A DNA stretch of 64,000 nucleotides, taken from Berberis thunbergii (taxonomy: Eukaryota; Streptophyta; Magnoliopsida; Ranunculales; Berberidaceae). Position numbers and translations under genes: made by a program. Where the stretch lies: the NCBI GenBank assembly GCA_003290165.1, contig QNQO01002063.1:62001-126000 (forward strand), written 5' to 3'. Shown in pieces: positions 32,190-41,894 of this stretch. Within the stretch, counting starts at the first letter, position 1. Each line of letters begins with the position of its first letter. Below the pieces are notes generated by a model. That model had not been told where the DNA came from. It was given only the letters and a program-made list of their open reading frames with translations, and searched no databases.

Positions 32190-32810
32190 AGGGGATCTCG
32201 CAGTGAAGAGGGTGGTTTTCGGGATCTCGTAGTGAAGAGGGCGGTTTTCGAAGTGCATAGGGGATCTCGCAGTGTGGTTTTCGAAGTGAAGAGGGTGGTT
32301 TTCGCAGGGTGGTTTTCGAAGTGAAGAGGGTGGTTTTCGCAGGGAAATGTGGTTTTCACAGGGGGTTTTCGAAGTGAAGAGGGTGGTTTTCGCAGGGAAA
32401 GGCGGTTTTAGCAGGGTGGTTTTCGAAGTGAAGAGGGTGGTTTTCGCAGGGATAGGTGGGTTTCGCCGGGTGGCCTTCGACAGTGAAGCGGGATTCTCGC
32501 AGGGTTGTTTTCAAAGGTGATTTTCGACATTGCAGCGGGGATCTCGCAGTGGGGTTTCGAAGGTGGCTTTCGACAGTGACGAGGGGATCTCGCAGGGTGT
32601 TTTTCGAAGGTGTCTCTCGACTTTGGATCTCACAGGGTGGTTTTCGACAGTGAAGAGTGGTTTTTTGAAGGTGCAAAGGGGTTTTTGAAGGTGGTTTTCG
32701 ACTTTGCAAGGGGTTTTTGAAGGTGAAAAGGGGTATTCGAAGGTGGTTTTCGAAGTTGAGGTGGATCTCGTAGTGGTGAGGGGGTTTTCGAGGGATCTCG
32801 CAAGAGCCTC
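32190..32810 (+). repeat. LINE 5' UTR degenerate tandem array
   Basis: Irregular repetition of GGGATCTCGCAG, GTGAAGAGGGTGGTTTTCG and AAGGTGGTTTTCGA modules in units of about 30-45 bp. G/T-rich on the plus strand, unlike its surroundings. Position at the start of a full-length LINE suggests a promoter/5' UTR array; it is absent from the 5'-truncated LINE. Confidence 0.8.
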
Positions 32811-33016
32811 TTCCTTTTTTTTTTTTGATCTGCCATCTCTGGGGCTTGACGGTGGTGAACCATGCGATGGCGGTGAACTCTTTTTCAAACTTTGGAACAC
32901 ATTTGGCAATTTACGGCAACAAGTAAGATCTTGCAGTTTTTCCTAATCTTCGTATTGCTATGATGCTTGTATGCTTGTGAAATTGTGTTTGTATGTTTGT
33001 AAATTTGTGCTAAATC

Positions 33017-34273
33017 TTGGGAGAGATGGAGTTCAAAGAAGGAAATTTTCGTTTGTTGAAAATTGATGGGAAAGAATTTGGGATTCGAAAGTCAAGAGGA
33101 GGTTTGTTGTTACTTGAATCGAGCTCGAGGGTTAGAATCAAAGTTTTTGTCGAATTGCAGATGGGAAAATGGATTGAGTTTCAGCTTAAGAAAGCCGTGG
33201 AATCAGGCTCTAATGCATTCTCAGCCAGTTGGAAAATCAACAATAGATGAGTTATGATGGTGAAAGAGGCCAATATAGGAGGAATCTTCCTTTCTATTTT
33301 GGTGAGTTGGGGATCAGGGTCCAAAACTCTCAGGGTGCCAGCTGGCGTGGAAGGAACAGGCTGGAAACAACTCGCCCAAGCTATGAATGAGATGGTTCTA
33401 AATAAGGTGCCTCAGCCTTATCCTAAGCAGCAAGTTACAAGAGATGGGGTTTCAACTCTGCCATGTATTAGTGTTGTCCCACCCTCGCGCAACAGATCCT
33501 TTGTGGAGGTAGTGGCCACTAATCCCTCCAATGTGAGCCCTACCCCGATTGCCAGTAAGGGTCCCATTGCAGCAACTTCTATTCATCGGGATTCTCCCAT
33601 TGATTTCTTGTCCCAAGTATGGGGCAATCATCTTCCTCCAGATTCCGTGGCAAGAAATAATCTTGCAAGGTCGTTGATAGAGTTGCCTGAGTCGGTGATT
33701 CAGTGGACACCTGTTGCTCTTCTGTTTGGACACACAGCTTTTTTGGTCTTCGCCAACTCTCCACACGTGTCCTCATGCGAAGCATTCGACCCGCCTCCTA
33801 GGATGCCGACACTGAGTGATCAGTCTCCCTAGCACTACCCAATGCTTCCCCATTCCCCTGCTTCTCGTGCCGTTTCAGCGGGTAAAGTTGAAAACTCGCT
33901 GTCTGAGTCAGCTCGTCCATCTCAGCAGGATAAAGGCAAATGTATTGTTGGGCCCTCACCCAGCAAAGGACCTAATTCTTTTTCTAAACAAAGCTTGGCC
34001 AAGTCTAATGATCAACCAACATCTGGAAATTATTGGAGGGTTCTAGAAGCGGTGGAAGAAGATGTCTTCAACTTGGACCCTCTTTTGACCAAGATGTCTA
34101 TGCATGCCCGCAGGGATCGAAAGCTGGCAAGAAAAGCACAGCGTGACAGAGCCGCTGAATGGGCCAATTTCTTAGTCTTTCCTACCAGATCTAGGTTCAT
34201 GCTGCAAAAGAGATCCAACAAAGCAGGGCAGGTAGAACTTAAAGGTTGTAGTGCCCCTGCTGGGCTGAAATGA
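33017..34273 (+). pseudogene. LINE ORF1 (nucleic-acid-binding type), interrupted
   Basis: Three successive open pieces: MEFKEGNFRLLKIDGKEFGI (33026), ANIGGIFLSILVSWGSGSKT with GWKQLAQAMNEMV (33254), and the Lys/Arg-rich DRKLARKAQRDRAAEWANF region (33842). Plant L1 ORF1 proteins bind element RNA and form the transposition particle. Stops at about 33248 and 33830 and a frameshift break it. The end, including a Pro-rich PPGFE region seen in the other LINE, is deleted. Confidence 0.75.
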
Positions 34274-34480
34274 CAGTGCGGAGCCTTCTGTATCTGACTG
34301 TCATTCGACTCAGGAAGAAACATCAGATCATTCGGCTTTCAAAGAAATTGACTTGACAGTGGGAGTGGACCTCAATCAGGATGAAAACAGGGCTTTAGAT
34401 ATGGTTCAAGCTGCAGCGCAGGGTACAATATCTGACAAAGCAATGGACAAATGCAACAACCCCGGGTTTGAAGGTTTTTC

Positions 34481-37400
34481 ATGAACCTCAAAATTCTTTC
34501 GTGGAACTGTAGGGGGCTCGGAAATACTGAGCGGCAAAGGGGTTGTCGTAGATTAATTTCAGAGAACCGTCCAGACCTTGTTTTCGTTCAGGAAACGAAA
34601 TTGGAGAAATACTCTAGAAAATTTATCAGAAAATTGTGGGGTGATAGTTCTTTTGATTGGGCTATGGTGGAATCCATTGGCAGCTCGGGCGGCATTTTAG
34701 CTATTTGGGACGCTGATCTTTTGCAGATGAGGAAAATGTTGAAAGGGGTTTTTTCCCTTTCTATTCAATTCCAAATGATCTCGGATAACTCAATTTGGTC
34801 AGGGACTAACATTTATGGTCCATGTGATCCTTCGCTTAGAGACCACTTCTGGGAAGAACTATATGACATTGCTGGTTGGGTGCAATCGCCATGAGTGTTA
34901 GCGGGTGACTTCAACGTTGTCCGCCATATGAATGAAAAAAAAGGATGCAGGAGGAGGTCCATGAGCATGCAGAAATTCAATCAATTCATTAATGAGGTGG
35001 AACTCGCCGATTTCAGTCTTAAAGGGGAAAAATTCACATGGTCAAATCGGAGAGATCTTCCTATCCTTTGTCGACTTGATCGATTTCTAGCCTCGGTGGA
35101 TTGGATTGACAAATTTGGTGATATAGTTGAATGGCTCAAGGGTACAGCAGGTTCTGACCATCACGCGATTTTGCTTGCGAACTCGTCTGTTGGTAGTGGT
35201 ACTCGCCTTTTTTCATTCGATAACAGTTGGTTTGATCACCCTACCCTGGCAGAGGAGATGAAAGCTTGGTGGAACAACTCAGTAGTCTCTGGCCACCCCG
35301 GCTACTGTTTATGGTGGAAGCTTAAGGCTCTTAGATGCAATCTCAAAAGTTGGAGGACTAAAGTTTGGAGTAAGACAAATTTATGTATTCAAAATATCTA
35401 TGCTTTAATTGCTAACATTGATGCTGATGAAGAGATCAGGGACCTGACTGCTGAGGAGAGGTCTTGTAGAGTGCAGCTACATCAAGAGTGGGCAACATTA
35501 ATCAAAAGAGATGAGGAGTTTTGGAGGATCAGATCAGGAGTCAACTGGGTTCCTCATATGGATCAGGGGTCCAAATTCTTCCATACCTTGGCTAATAGAC
35601 GCAGACTGTTCAACTCCATTGAAGCTCTTAGCTTGGGTCAGGAGTAGGTGGTGGATGAAGTCAGTATTAGAGAACTCTTGACATCTCACTTCAAGGAGTT
35701 GTTCCATGAAAAGGAGGAGTGGCGACCTTTCTTCTTGGGGATTACCTTCAAGTCTATCTCTCAGTCTACGACTACTGCCTTGGTAGATAATTTTTCGGAT
35801 ATGGAAATTAGAGGGGCAATGGAAGAGCTAAAAACTGAAGTTTCTCCAGGTCTTGATGGTTTCTCTATGATGTTTTATTTGAATATGTGGGAGGTAATCA
35901 AAATTGATTTTCTGAAAGTTGTTACAGAATTTAACTCGAGAAATTTTCTTGATTGGCGGTTGAACACCACTATCATCTCGCTCATTCCTAAATGTGCGGG
36001 AATGCGAACAGTAAAAAATTTTAGACCTATCAGTATTTTGAAAGGGGCCTATAAGATTATTGCTAAGGTGTTGGCTAACAGATTGAAAATAGTTCTTCAT
36101 TCAGTCATTTCTCCTTTTCAAAGTGCAGCAGTCAGTGGAAGACAGGTGGTTGATAGCCCTCTGATTGCCAATGAAATTATTGATTCTAGGAAAAAGCAAG
36201 GTGTTCCAGGGCTCGTTATCAAATTAGATTTCTCCAAAGCCTTTGACAACGTCTCTTGGAGATACTTGGATTTGGTAATGGCTCGCATGGGGTTTGACGC
36301 CAAATGGATTCATTGGCTTCACACTTGCAGATCTACAGCTAATTTCTTGCTGAAAATTAATGGTCAGCTGCACGAATTTTTCAATAGCTCGAAAGGTCCG
36401 CGACAAGGTGATCCCCTGTCTCCTCTTCTCTTTACTATAGCAGCAGAAGGTTTAACTCAAATGATTCTTAAAGCGGTTGATGCTGGCCTAGTGAGAGGGT
36501 TTCTGTCGGGGAGGGTTTCTAAGTGGCTTTGGCGATTTGCAGGAGAAAATGATAATTTATGGAGATCTCTCATTATGGACAAATATAGGCGCAATAGATG
36601 GGTTTGGGAAAAGAGAACTAAGCACACTTCCTACGGATGCTCTTTGTGGAAGTCCATCTCCCGGTGCGCAAGTGGTTTCTACCCTCACACCTCTCTCCAA
36701 TGTGGAAATGGTGATCTCATCTCTTTCTGGCATGATGCTTGGTGTAGTAACCAATCTTTGAAGGATATGTTTCCAATGTTGTTTATCATTAACAACAATC
36801 AATATGGGAGTGTGAGCAATTTTTGGTCTAACGGCAATTCTTGGGATCTTTCCTTTCGAAGACACCTCAATACTGGGGAACTAGATGAGTTCGCTAATCT
36901 AATGCATTTGTTGGATAGACAAATGCTCTCAGAGGGATCATATAGTTTGGTGTGGATGGGTAAAGGTGTGGGCTTCTCGGTGAAAAAAATTTCAGATATG
37001 TTGGCTGCATCTCATTATGAGACCCATTCTAACCCCTTCATTTCTTCCCACAAAAATCTGGTATGGGTGAAAAACTTTTTTCCTCGGATTAATTTCTTTA
37101 GTTGGTCAGTTTTGCATGAAAAGATCTTGACTAAAGATAGGTTAAGGAAAATATGAATCCTCACTGGGACTCTTTGTGTGCTTTGCAATGAATTTGACGA
37201 GACACTGGACCATTTGATGCTTCACTGCAGTTTCTCCAAATCCATTTGGAGCAGTTTTTTGGTGGAATTCGGTTTGAGTTTGATGTTTGAAGGCTCCATT
37301 TTAGATTGGCTAAGTTGGTGGTCTTAAGCTAATCATTCCCGTCGGGGGGAGTGGTTATAGCGTAGGGTCCCTCACGTTCTCATGTGGTGTGTGTGGAAAG

Positions 37401-37556
37401 AAATAAATAAAAAGGGTATTTGAAGGACTCAACAGATCAGAGCACTCTATCTTTATCAAGATTAGAGAATTGCTGTGGAGGATGGGTACGGCATGTAATT
37501 TGTTTAGGAAGTTGGGTTTTGACACTTTCATAGGGTCTTGGCATTCCTTGATATAA
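34481..37556 (+). pseudogene. LINE ORF2: endonuclease and defective reverse transcriptase
   Basis: Starts MNLKILSWNCRGLGN, the APE-type endonuclease start, with LVFVQETKLE and LAGDFNVVRH (catalytic Glu and Asp/Asn motifs) and GSDHHAILL. RT follows with NFRPISILKGAYKIIAKVLA, NRLK, VIKLDFSKAFDNVSW and GPRQGDPLSPLLF. It then jumps from LVRGFLSG to KWLWRFAGENDNLW, skipping about 190 residues that hold YADD in the other LINE. The C-terminal RVT-type zinc motif (LCNEF.ETLDHLMLHC) is still visible. In-frame stops at 34892-34894, 35645-35647, 37154-37156 and later. It cannot reverse transcribe. Confidence 0.9.
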
Positions 37557-37630
37557 GAATGTTTCTCTTTGTAATTTGTTTCCCTTTCTTTCATTAATAA
37601 ACCTCTTCGTGTTTGAAAAAAAAAAAAAAT

Positions 37631-37802
37631 GAGTAAGTCTAGGCAGTCATGTTTGTTAAAAAAAATTTACTTTTTTTTTTAAATCTTTTTACATTTTTTA
37701 CCCCTTATTTTTAAAACACTATCTGTAGAAGGGGTATAAGTGTAAAAAAAATAAAAAATAACTAAAAAAAATGCTAGCAAACAAAGCTGACTAGAATTGT
37801 TG
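37631..37802. mobile_element. MITE family 3, split by the LINE
   Basis: GAGTAAGTCTAGGCAGTCAT at the left and, reverse-complemented, CAACAATTCTAGTCAGCTTT at the right; internal TTTTTACCCC and AGGGGTATAAGTGT blocks as in other family-3 copies. Its first 15 bp are also left on the other side of the LINE at 32135-32149 as part of the LINE target duplication, so the LINE inserted into this MITE. Confidence 0.82.
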
Positions 37803-37847
37803 ATAGAGTGATAGAGACGGTGAAGGTAAAGGAGCTGAGGATGGAGC

Positions 37848-38533
37848 CAGGGCGGACCTACTAAGGGGCGAAGGCGAAGGGGGCAGTTGTCCCCCCCCAC
37901 AACTTTCAAAATATTTTTACTATAATCTTACAAAAAAATTTAATTATATAATATTAAAATTGTTCATTCAATCATTTGTATGTATATTTCTTGGTGCAGT
38001 GGTTTGAAGTTTATTAGTTTTATGCAATTGCAAATAGTAAAAAAATGAATTGTTTGTTCACAAGTGATATAAAACCTATAACAAAAAAATATTTGCAATT
38101 AATATCTAAAATAATAACTATAAAATTCAATGAAAATACATACCATTAGCAAACTCGTACAAAATTTAAGCATTATATAAACAAATTTTCTATGAAAGTG
38201 TATTAGGATCATATTACGTTCGCAAATTTCAAATTCTTTTAGCTTCAACTAGATACTTATCCTAGTTGTTTTGTGATTTTAGTTATATATTCTAGTTATT
38301 ACGCTCGTTTGCCCCTTGTTAAGATTATCGATATTTTAACCATATTTTGGCTTAAAATAGACTACACTAGATTCAATTTGGTATATACAATGTATTTTTA
38401 GTAGTTGTATTTTTTATTAGTTACTAACTCAGGTATAATATTTTTTTGTTCCACTCTTAATAATTACTATTATCAATTAATAATTATTTATCATCTCGCT
38501 CTCTTTGACTAAATTTATGGGTCTGCCACTAGA
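37848..38533. mobile_element. Unclassified TE remnant with CCAGGGCGGACC / GGTCTGCCACTAG ends
   Basis: The left end AGCCAGGGCGGACCTACTAA and the right end GGGTCTGCCACTAGATGG are roughly inverted and resemble the CAGTGGCGGAYCC ends of some plant DNA transposons. The AT-rich interior has no coding capacity. The duplicate at 52843-53407 lacks the left end. A CAGTGGCGGAGTCAAGATGT-type start also occurs near 24753 and 45035. Confidence 0.5.
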
Positions 38534-38645
38534 TGGAACTTGAATTTATTTCAATTAAAGGGCCATGTGATATATAACCCATTCTCTATGGATTTTTTTT
38601 TCTTTCTTTTTTCCAGAGAATATCAATGGGATTGCTTTCACAATG

Positions 38646-38822
38646 TAACTTTGTTAGAGAACCAAAATTTTACAATCAGGATGATGTGACCATGATGAGA
38701 GGAGATATTTATAATTTTGAGATATACATAATCAGTTTGGGAATATAATCATTTTTCCAAGATCATACCCTGTCACTGTAATTACATAACTTAGTTGAAA
38801 AAACTTGATTTCTTAGTATTTT
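38646..38822. mobile_element. Hairpin MITE, family 2
   Basis: Left TTTTACAATCAGGATGATGT and right end reverse-complementing to AAATACTAAGAAATCAAGTT match the family-2 arms at 8074-8243. Shared with the duplicate at 53521-53690, so the insertion predates the duplication. Confidence 0.65.
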
Positions 38823-39176
38823 TTTCACAACAACGAAAATAAGAAGAAAAAATAATAATAATAAATAAATAGTGACCATGTCTAAGTGTCGGTAGTGAGG
38901 TCCATCATGTGTAAATCAACAGCATTTCTTTTGTTGTTTATTGCTTTCCAACACCATCTCAAATATTCCCTCGGCATCGATTTTTCTACTTATTTTCTCT
39001 AAAGGCACCGACATTTTGTGGTTGGATGCCATCAAATGTACATGGACATATTTATTTTGCATTTCGAGATATACACAAAGGATGATATGGTCCATTCATA
39101 CATTTAGCCTAAGCAATACTCATGTACCTTTTATGACTAACCATTGCATTTTTTTACAGTGACTAATTTTTTTTAT

Positions 39177-39353
39177 GAGGAATTCTAAATGTCGAGGAAA
39201 TGGGCGAGGGAAGCAACGTGGCGGGGTAGAGACCGTCCACTCCACTCGAGATGTGCGCACCAAAAACAACTGCATGCATCCCGAGCGGGGTGGACAGTCC
39301 CCACCCCGCCACGTCGCTTCCCTCGCCCATTTCCTCACTGTGTAGAATCACTC
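39177..39353. mobile_element. Hairpin MITE, family 1 (copy 4), with empty site in duplicate
   Basis: A 177-bp foldback element: GAGGAATTCTAAATGTCGAG at the left and, reverse-complemented, GAGTGATTCTACACAGTGAG at the right, followed by matching GGAAATGGGCGAGGGAAG arms and a CCACCCCG/CGGGGTGG inner region. The flanks TTTTTTTAT form the 9-bp target duplication (39168-39176 and 39355-39363, with one extra A on the right). The paralogous position at about 54048-54058 reads straight through with a single copy. Confidence 0.9.
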
Positions 39354-40112
39354 ATTTTTTTATATAAAATAAAGTGTGGCCTATTCTTACAATACAATGT
39401 GGCTAAGAGGATAGGGAGAACAATTTGTGAAACAAAACAATGTTACTATAGGACGATTGGTTTTGTATTAAATGTGAGCGAGAGATTAGGGAAAACTAAA
39501 ATAGGAGTAAAATTGATTTTTATATAGGAAGATAAAGTATGCAGAAAAAAAAAATTTACAGTATGCTTGGGATGTTATCCTTAGTATAACGAGAATGGAT
39601 AAATACCCGACCCAAATACCCCAAGAGATTAGATGAACGATCATAATCTATTAAAGTTAATAATGAACATGTGATAATATGTTGATGTGATGACATTTTG
39701 CAAGACTTAAATATAGGTAAGAAATTGAAGGCATGATGGATGTTGAATTTACGAAAAGTGTTTTATAACTTTTGGAGAATTGTTAACATTGATATATTTA
39801 ACTTTAATTATAAATGCAATTAGTTGGATAAGAAAAGTACTTATACTCCATTATTGATTTGGGACGTATCTCATTTATGAGAGTTCCGTAATGAAAACCT
39901 ATCCAAACTTTTGGCATCATTGTTGCATATCGCTTTTAAAATAGTCACAAATTAACAATTGGTGATATGGTCAAATTTGTAGCAGCAATGTATGTTGAGC
40001 AATGTGTTCTATTTAAGGCAATGGTAGAATATGTTTATTAACATGGACCTAAGAAATTGTTAAATGTTCTTTGAGAATTTAAAACAAATTACTTTTCTCA
40101 TGTTTTCCAATA

Positions 40113-40292
40113 CATAAAATCTAGGCAGCCTGGGTTTTGCTGCCTGGAGGCGAAATTGACATTTTTGTCTCCCTCTTTAAACGGGGGGCAAAAATACAAA
40201 TTTTGCCCCCAAACAGCAATCAGGCTAACAAACTACATTTTTGCCCCCGAGCAGCAATCAGGCTAGTAGACCCAAGCCAGCTAGAATTGCTC
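40113..40292. mobile_element. Hairpin MITE, family 3, with empty site in duplicate
   Basis: A 180-bp element flanked by perfect 9-bp repeats TTTCCAATA (40104-40112 and 40293-40301). Ends CATAAAATCTAGGCAGCCTG and GAGCAATTCTAGCTGGCTTG (reverse complement). The interior has GCAATCAGGCTA repeats and TTTTTGCCCCC blocks. The block C duplicate near 54880-54890 has a single TTTCCAATA and no element. Confidence 0.92.
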
Positions 40293-40826
40293 TTTCCAAT
40301 AACTCTTTATCACTTTGGACTGTTGCACAAACGACGTGGGAAGCAAAATAGAGGCAAACTTTTGATAGCTTGATGGGGTTGATTTGATTACGTCGTACAA
40401 AGGTGGTGGTATACATCAATTGGACACTCCTATATACACATTGGATCTTCACTGCACCAAATTGACATTTTTATAACAACCCTTAAACATTATTATTTTT
40501 GTAATGTAATAATTTACCAAACAATTTCAAGTCAAAACTAAATTTAGGCAAAATTTTAAAATACAATTTCGCATATAAAAGCGTGATACAATAAATTGGA
40601 TCACCATTGATAGTATCACTGCAACACCATACTATTTATGGTGATTTAATTATTGTATCAATTCATTTATGAAGTCATTTGATGAATTATTATAGCACAA
40701 CAATGATAAAAAAAAATTGTTACAAATATGTCAATTTGGTGTAGTGTTTGGAACTATGGAGCATCTCCAATGGACAAACTCAAAAACCAAATATGACAAT
40801 TGTTTGAACTTTGAGAGTAAATTTTC

Positions 40827-41536
40827 ATGCTCCTGATCAAAGATTGTGATTTCTTTTTCTGAGTTGATTTCAGATCCCTGATTTTAAGAAATATTCCATT
40901 GTGTAGAAAAAACATAAAAATTTCGGTCGTGATTTCAAATTTAGCAATATAAATTATGCATTTTAATCAGTTAAATACTACATAAAAAGTCTCACACGAC
41001 TCATAGTGACATAGAAACTGAATCTTGCATAAGAATCAATCACATCACAAACTTTTGATACTAAAATAACATTATAACATGTTAAAATATGCATAGATTA
41101 AAATATTTATCTATTTTCTCCATAAAATTTCTATATATTTTGGATTTCGAAAGAGATTTCACTAACTTCAAAATAAGAAATATTTGTTGAAATTTCGACA
41201 TATTTCAAGAAATCACATCCTTGCTCCTGATTAACATATCAATTAGGTAAAATGCCCCTAATGAATATTGTTGAATCTTTGCAAGTCTACTACGAACACA
41301 AATGTCGAAAAAATGCAGTACTAAACTACACTAAATTACAAAAATATTAAGAATACTTTCACAGTGAACTTAAACCAAAGCTTTGTACTTCAAAACGAGT
41401 CGTCAAATCTAATGCGGTAAGATTCTTTGATTACTTGCAACAGTAGTTTGAAACATATAACCAAATTTCTTCTTTTACGATGAGTCATTAATCGTTTTCT
41501 GTATCTCAACAATACTCCTAGCCACATTCTTATTAT
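40827..41536. repeat. Block B: extra copy of the TBL upstream region
   Basis: Matches 23057-23695 and 43340-44055, giving three copies in the window. The left junction with block C occurs at a shared GCTCC (microhomology); the right junction (about 41536) joins directly to TBL intron 2 sequence of block A copy 2. No coding content. Confidence 0.88.
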
Positions 41537-41894
41537 ACCCTCAAGGAATCATTCAAGATTATTTTTTAATGCATGTGCTCTGAAATGATAGTGACTAACA
41601 CCAAGCTTTTACAAATCAAACAAAAAGATAGTTTTTAAACAGACACATAAACATCCATTCCTGTCGTATTTGGATTGTGAGACCTGTGTTTATGCTTTTT
41701 CTACAGCTTAACAATTCTTCAAACAAAAAAAAATCTAATTAATTCAAATTCAAGTAAAGCACAATGAACAACTTTAACTATACATATCAAGGAACAAAGT
41801 GCAACAAATAAGTTTATGTAACTAAGAAGAATGCAAGTTTACAGATATGAAACACTTAACTAATTACTATGTTGGTATAATGAACCTACCTTAC

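Larger units (their letters stand above)
32150..37628 (+). mobile_element. Full-length L1-type LINE, coding capacity lost
   Basis: A 5.48-kb non-LTR retrotransposon bounded by a 17-bp target-site duplication and ending in a short poly(A). Layout: 5' untranslated region with a long array of degenerate repeats (32190-32810), ORF1 (33017-34273), ORF2 (34481-37556), AATAAACC before the poly(A). It is full length at the 5' end but carries stops in both ORFs, a deletion of roughly 575 bp removing the RT YADD segment near 36515, and a deletion of about 200 bp between ORF1 and ORF2 compared with the LINE at 55874-60820. Confidence 0.93.
37963..40826. repeat. Segmental duplication block C, copy 1
   Basis: Aligns with 52843-55416 throughout except for two MITEs (39177-39353 and 40113-40292) present only here and small indels. 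No gene is recognised in either copy; 38941-39162 has an open frame with a counterpart at 53751-54044, without known motifs. Confidence 0.9.

Noticed and set aside
32190..32810. CRISPR-like or satellite array
   Set aside because: Repeats are degenerate, without regular spacers, and sit exactly at the 5' end of a LINE with target duplications; a eukaryotic context makes CRISPR implausible.
32356..32946. Several overlapping open frames of 60-130 codons on both strands
   Set aside because: All lie in the LINE 5' UTR repeat array; repetitive sequence without stops produces open frames in many registers.
34030..34323. Minus-strand frames opposite LINE ORF1
   Set aside because: Shadow of the LINE coding strand.
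38941..39162. Open frame conserved in both block C copies
   Set aside because: Conservation is explained by the duplication; it shows no coding motif, and the two copies differ in start position and by indels.
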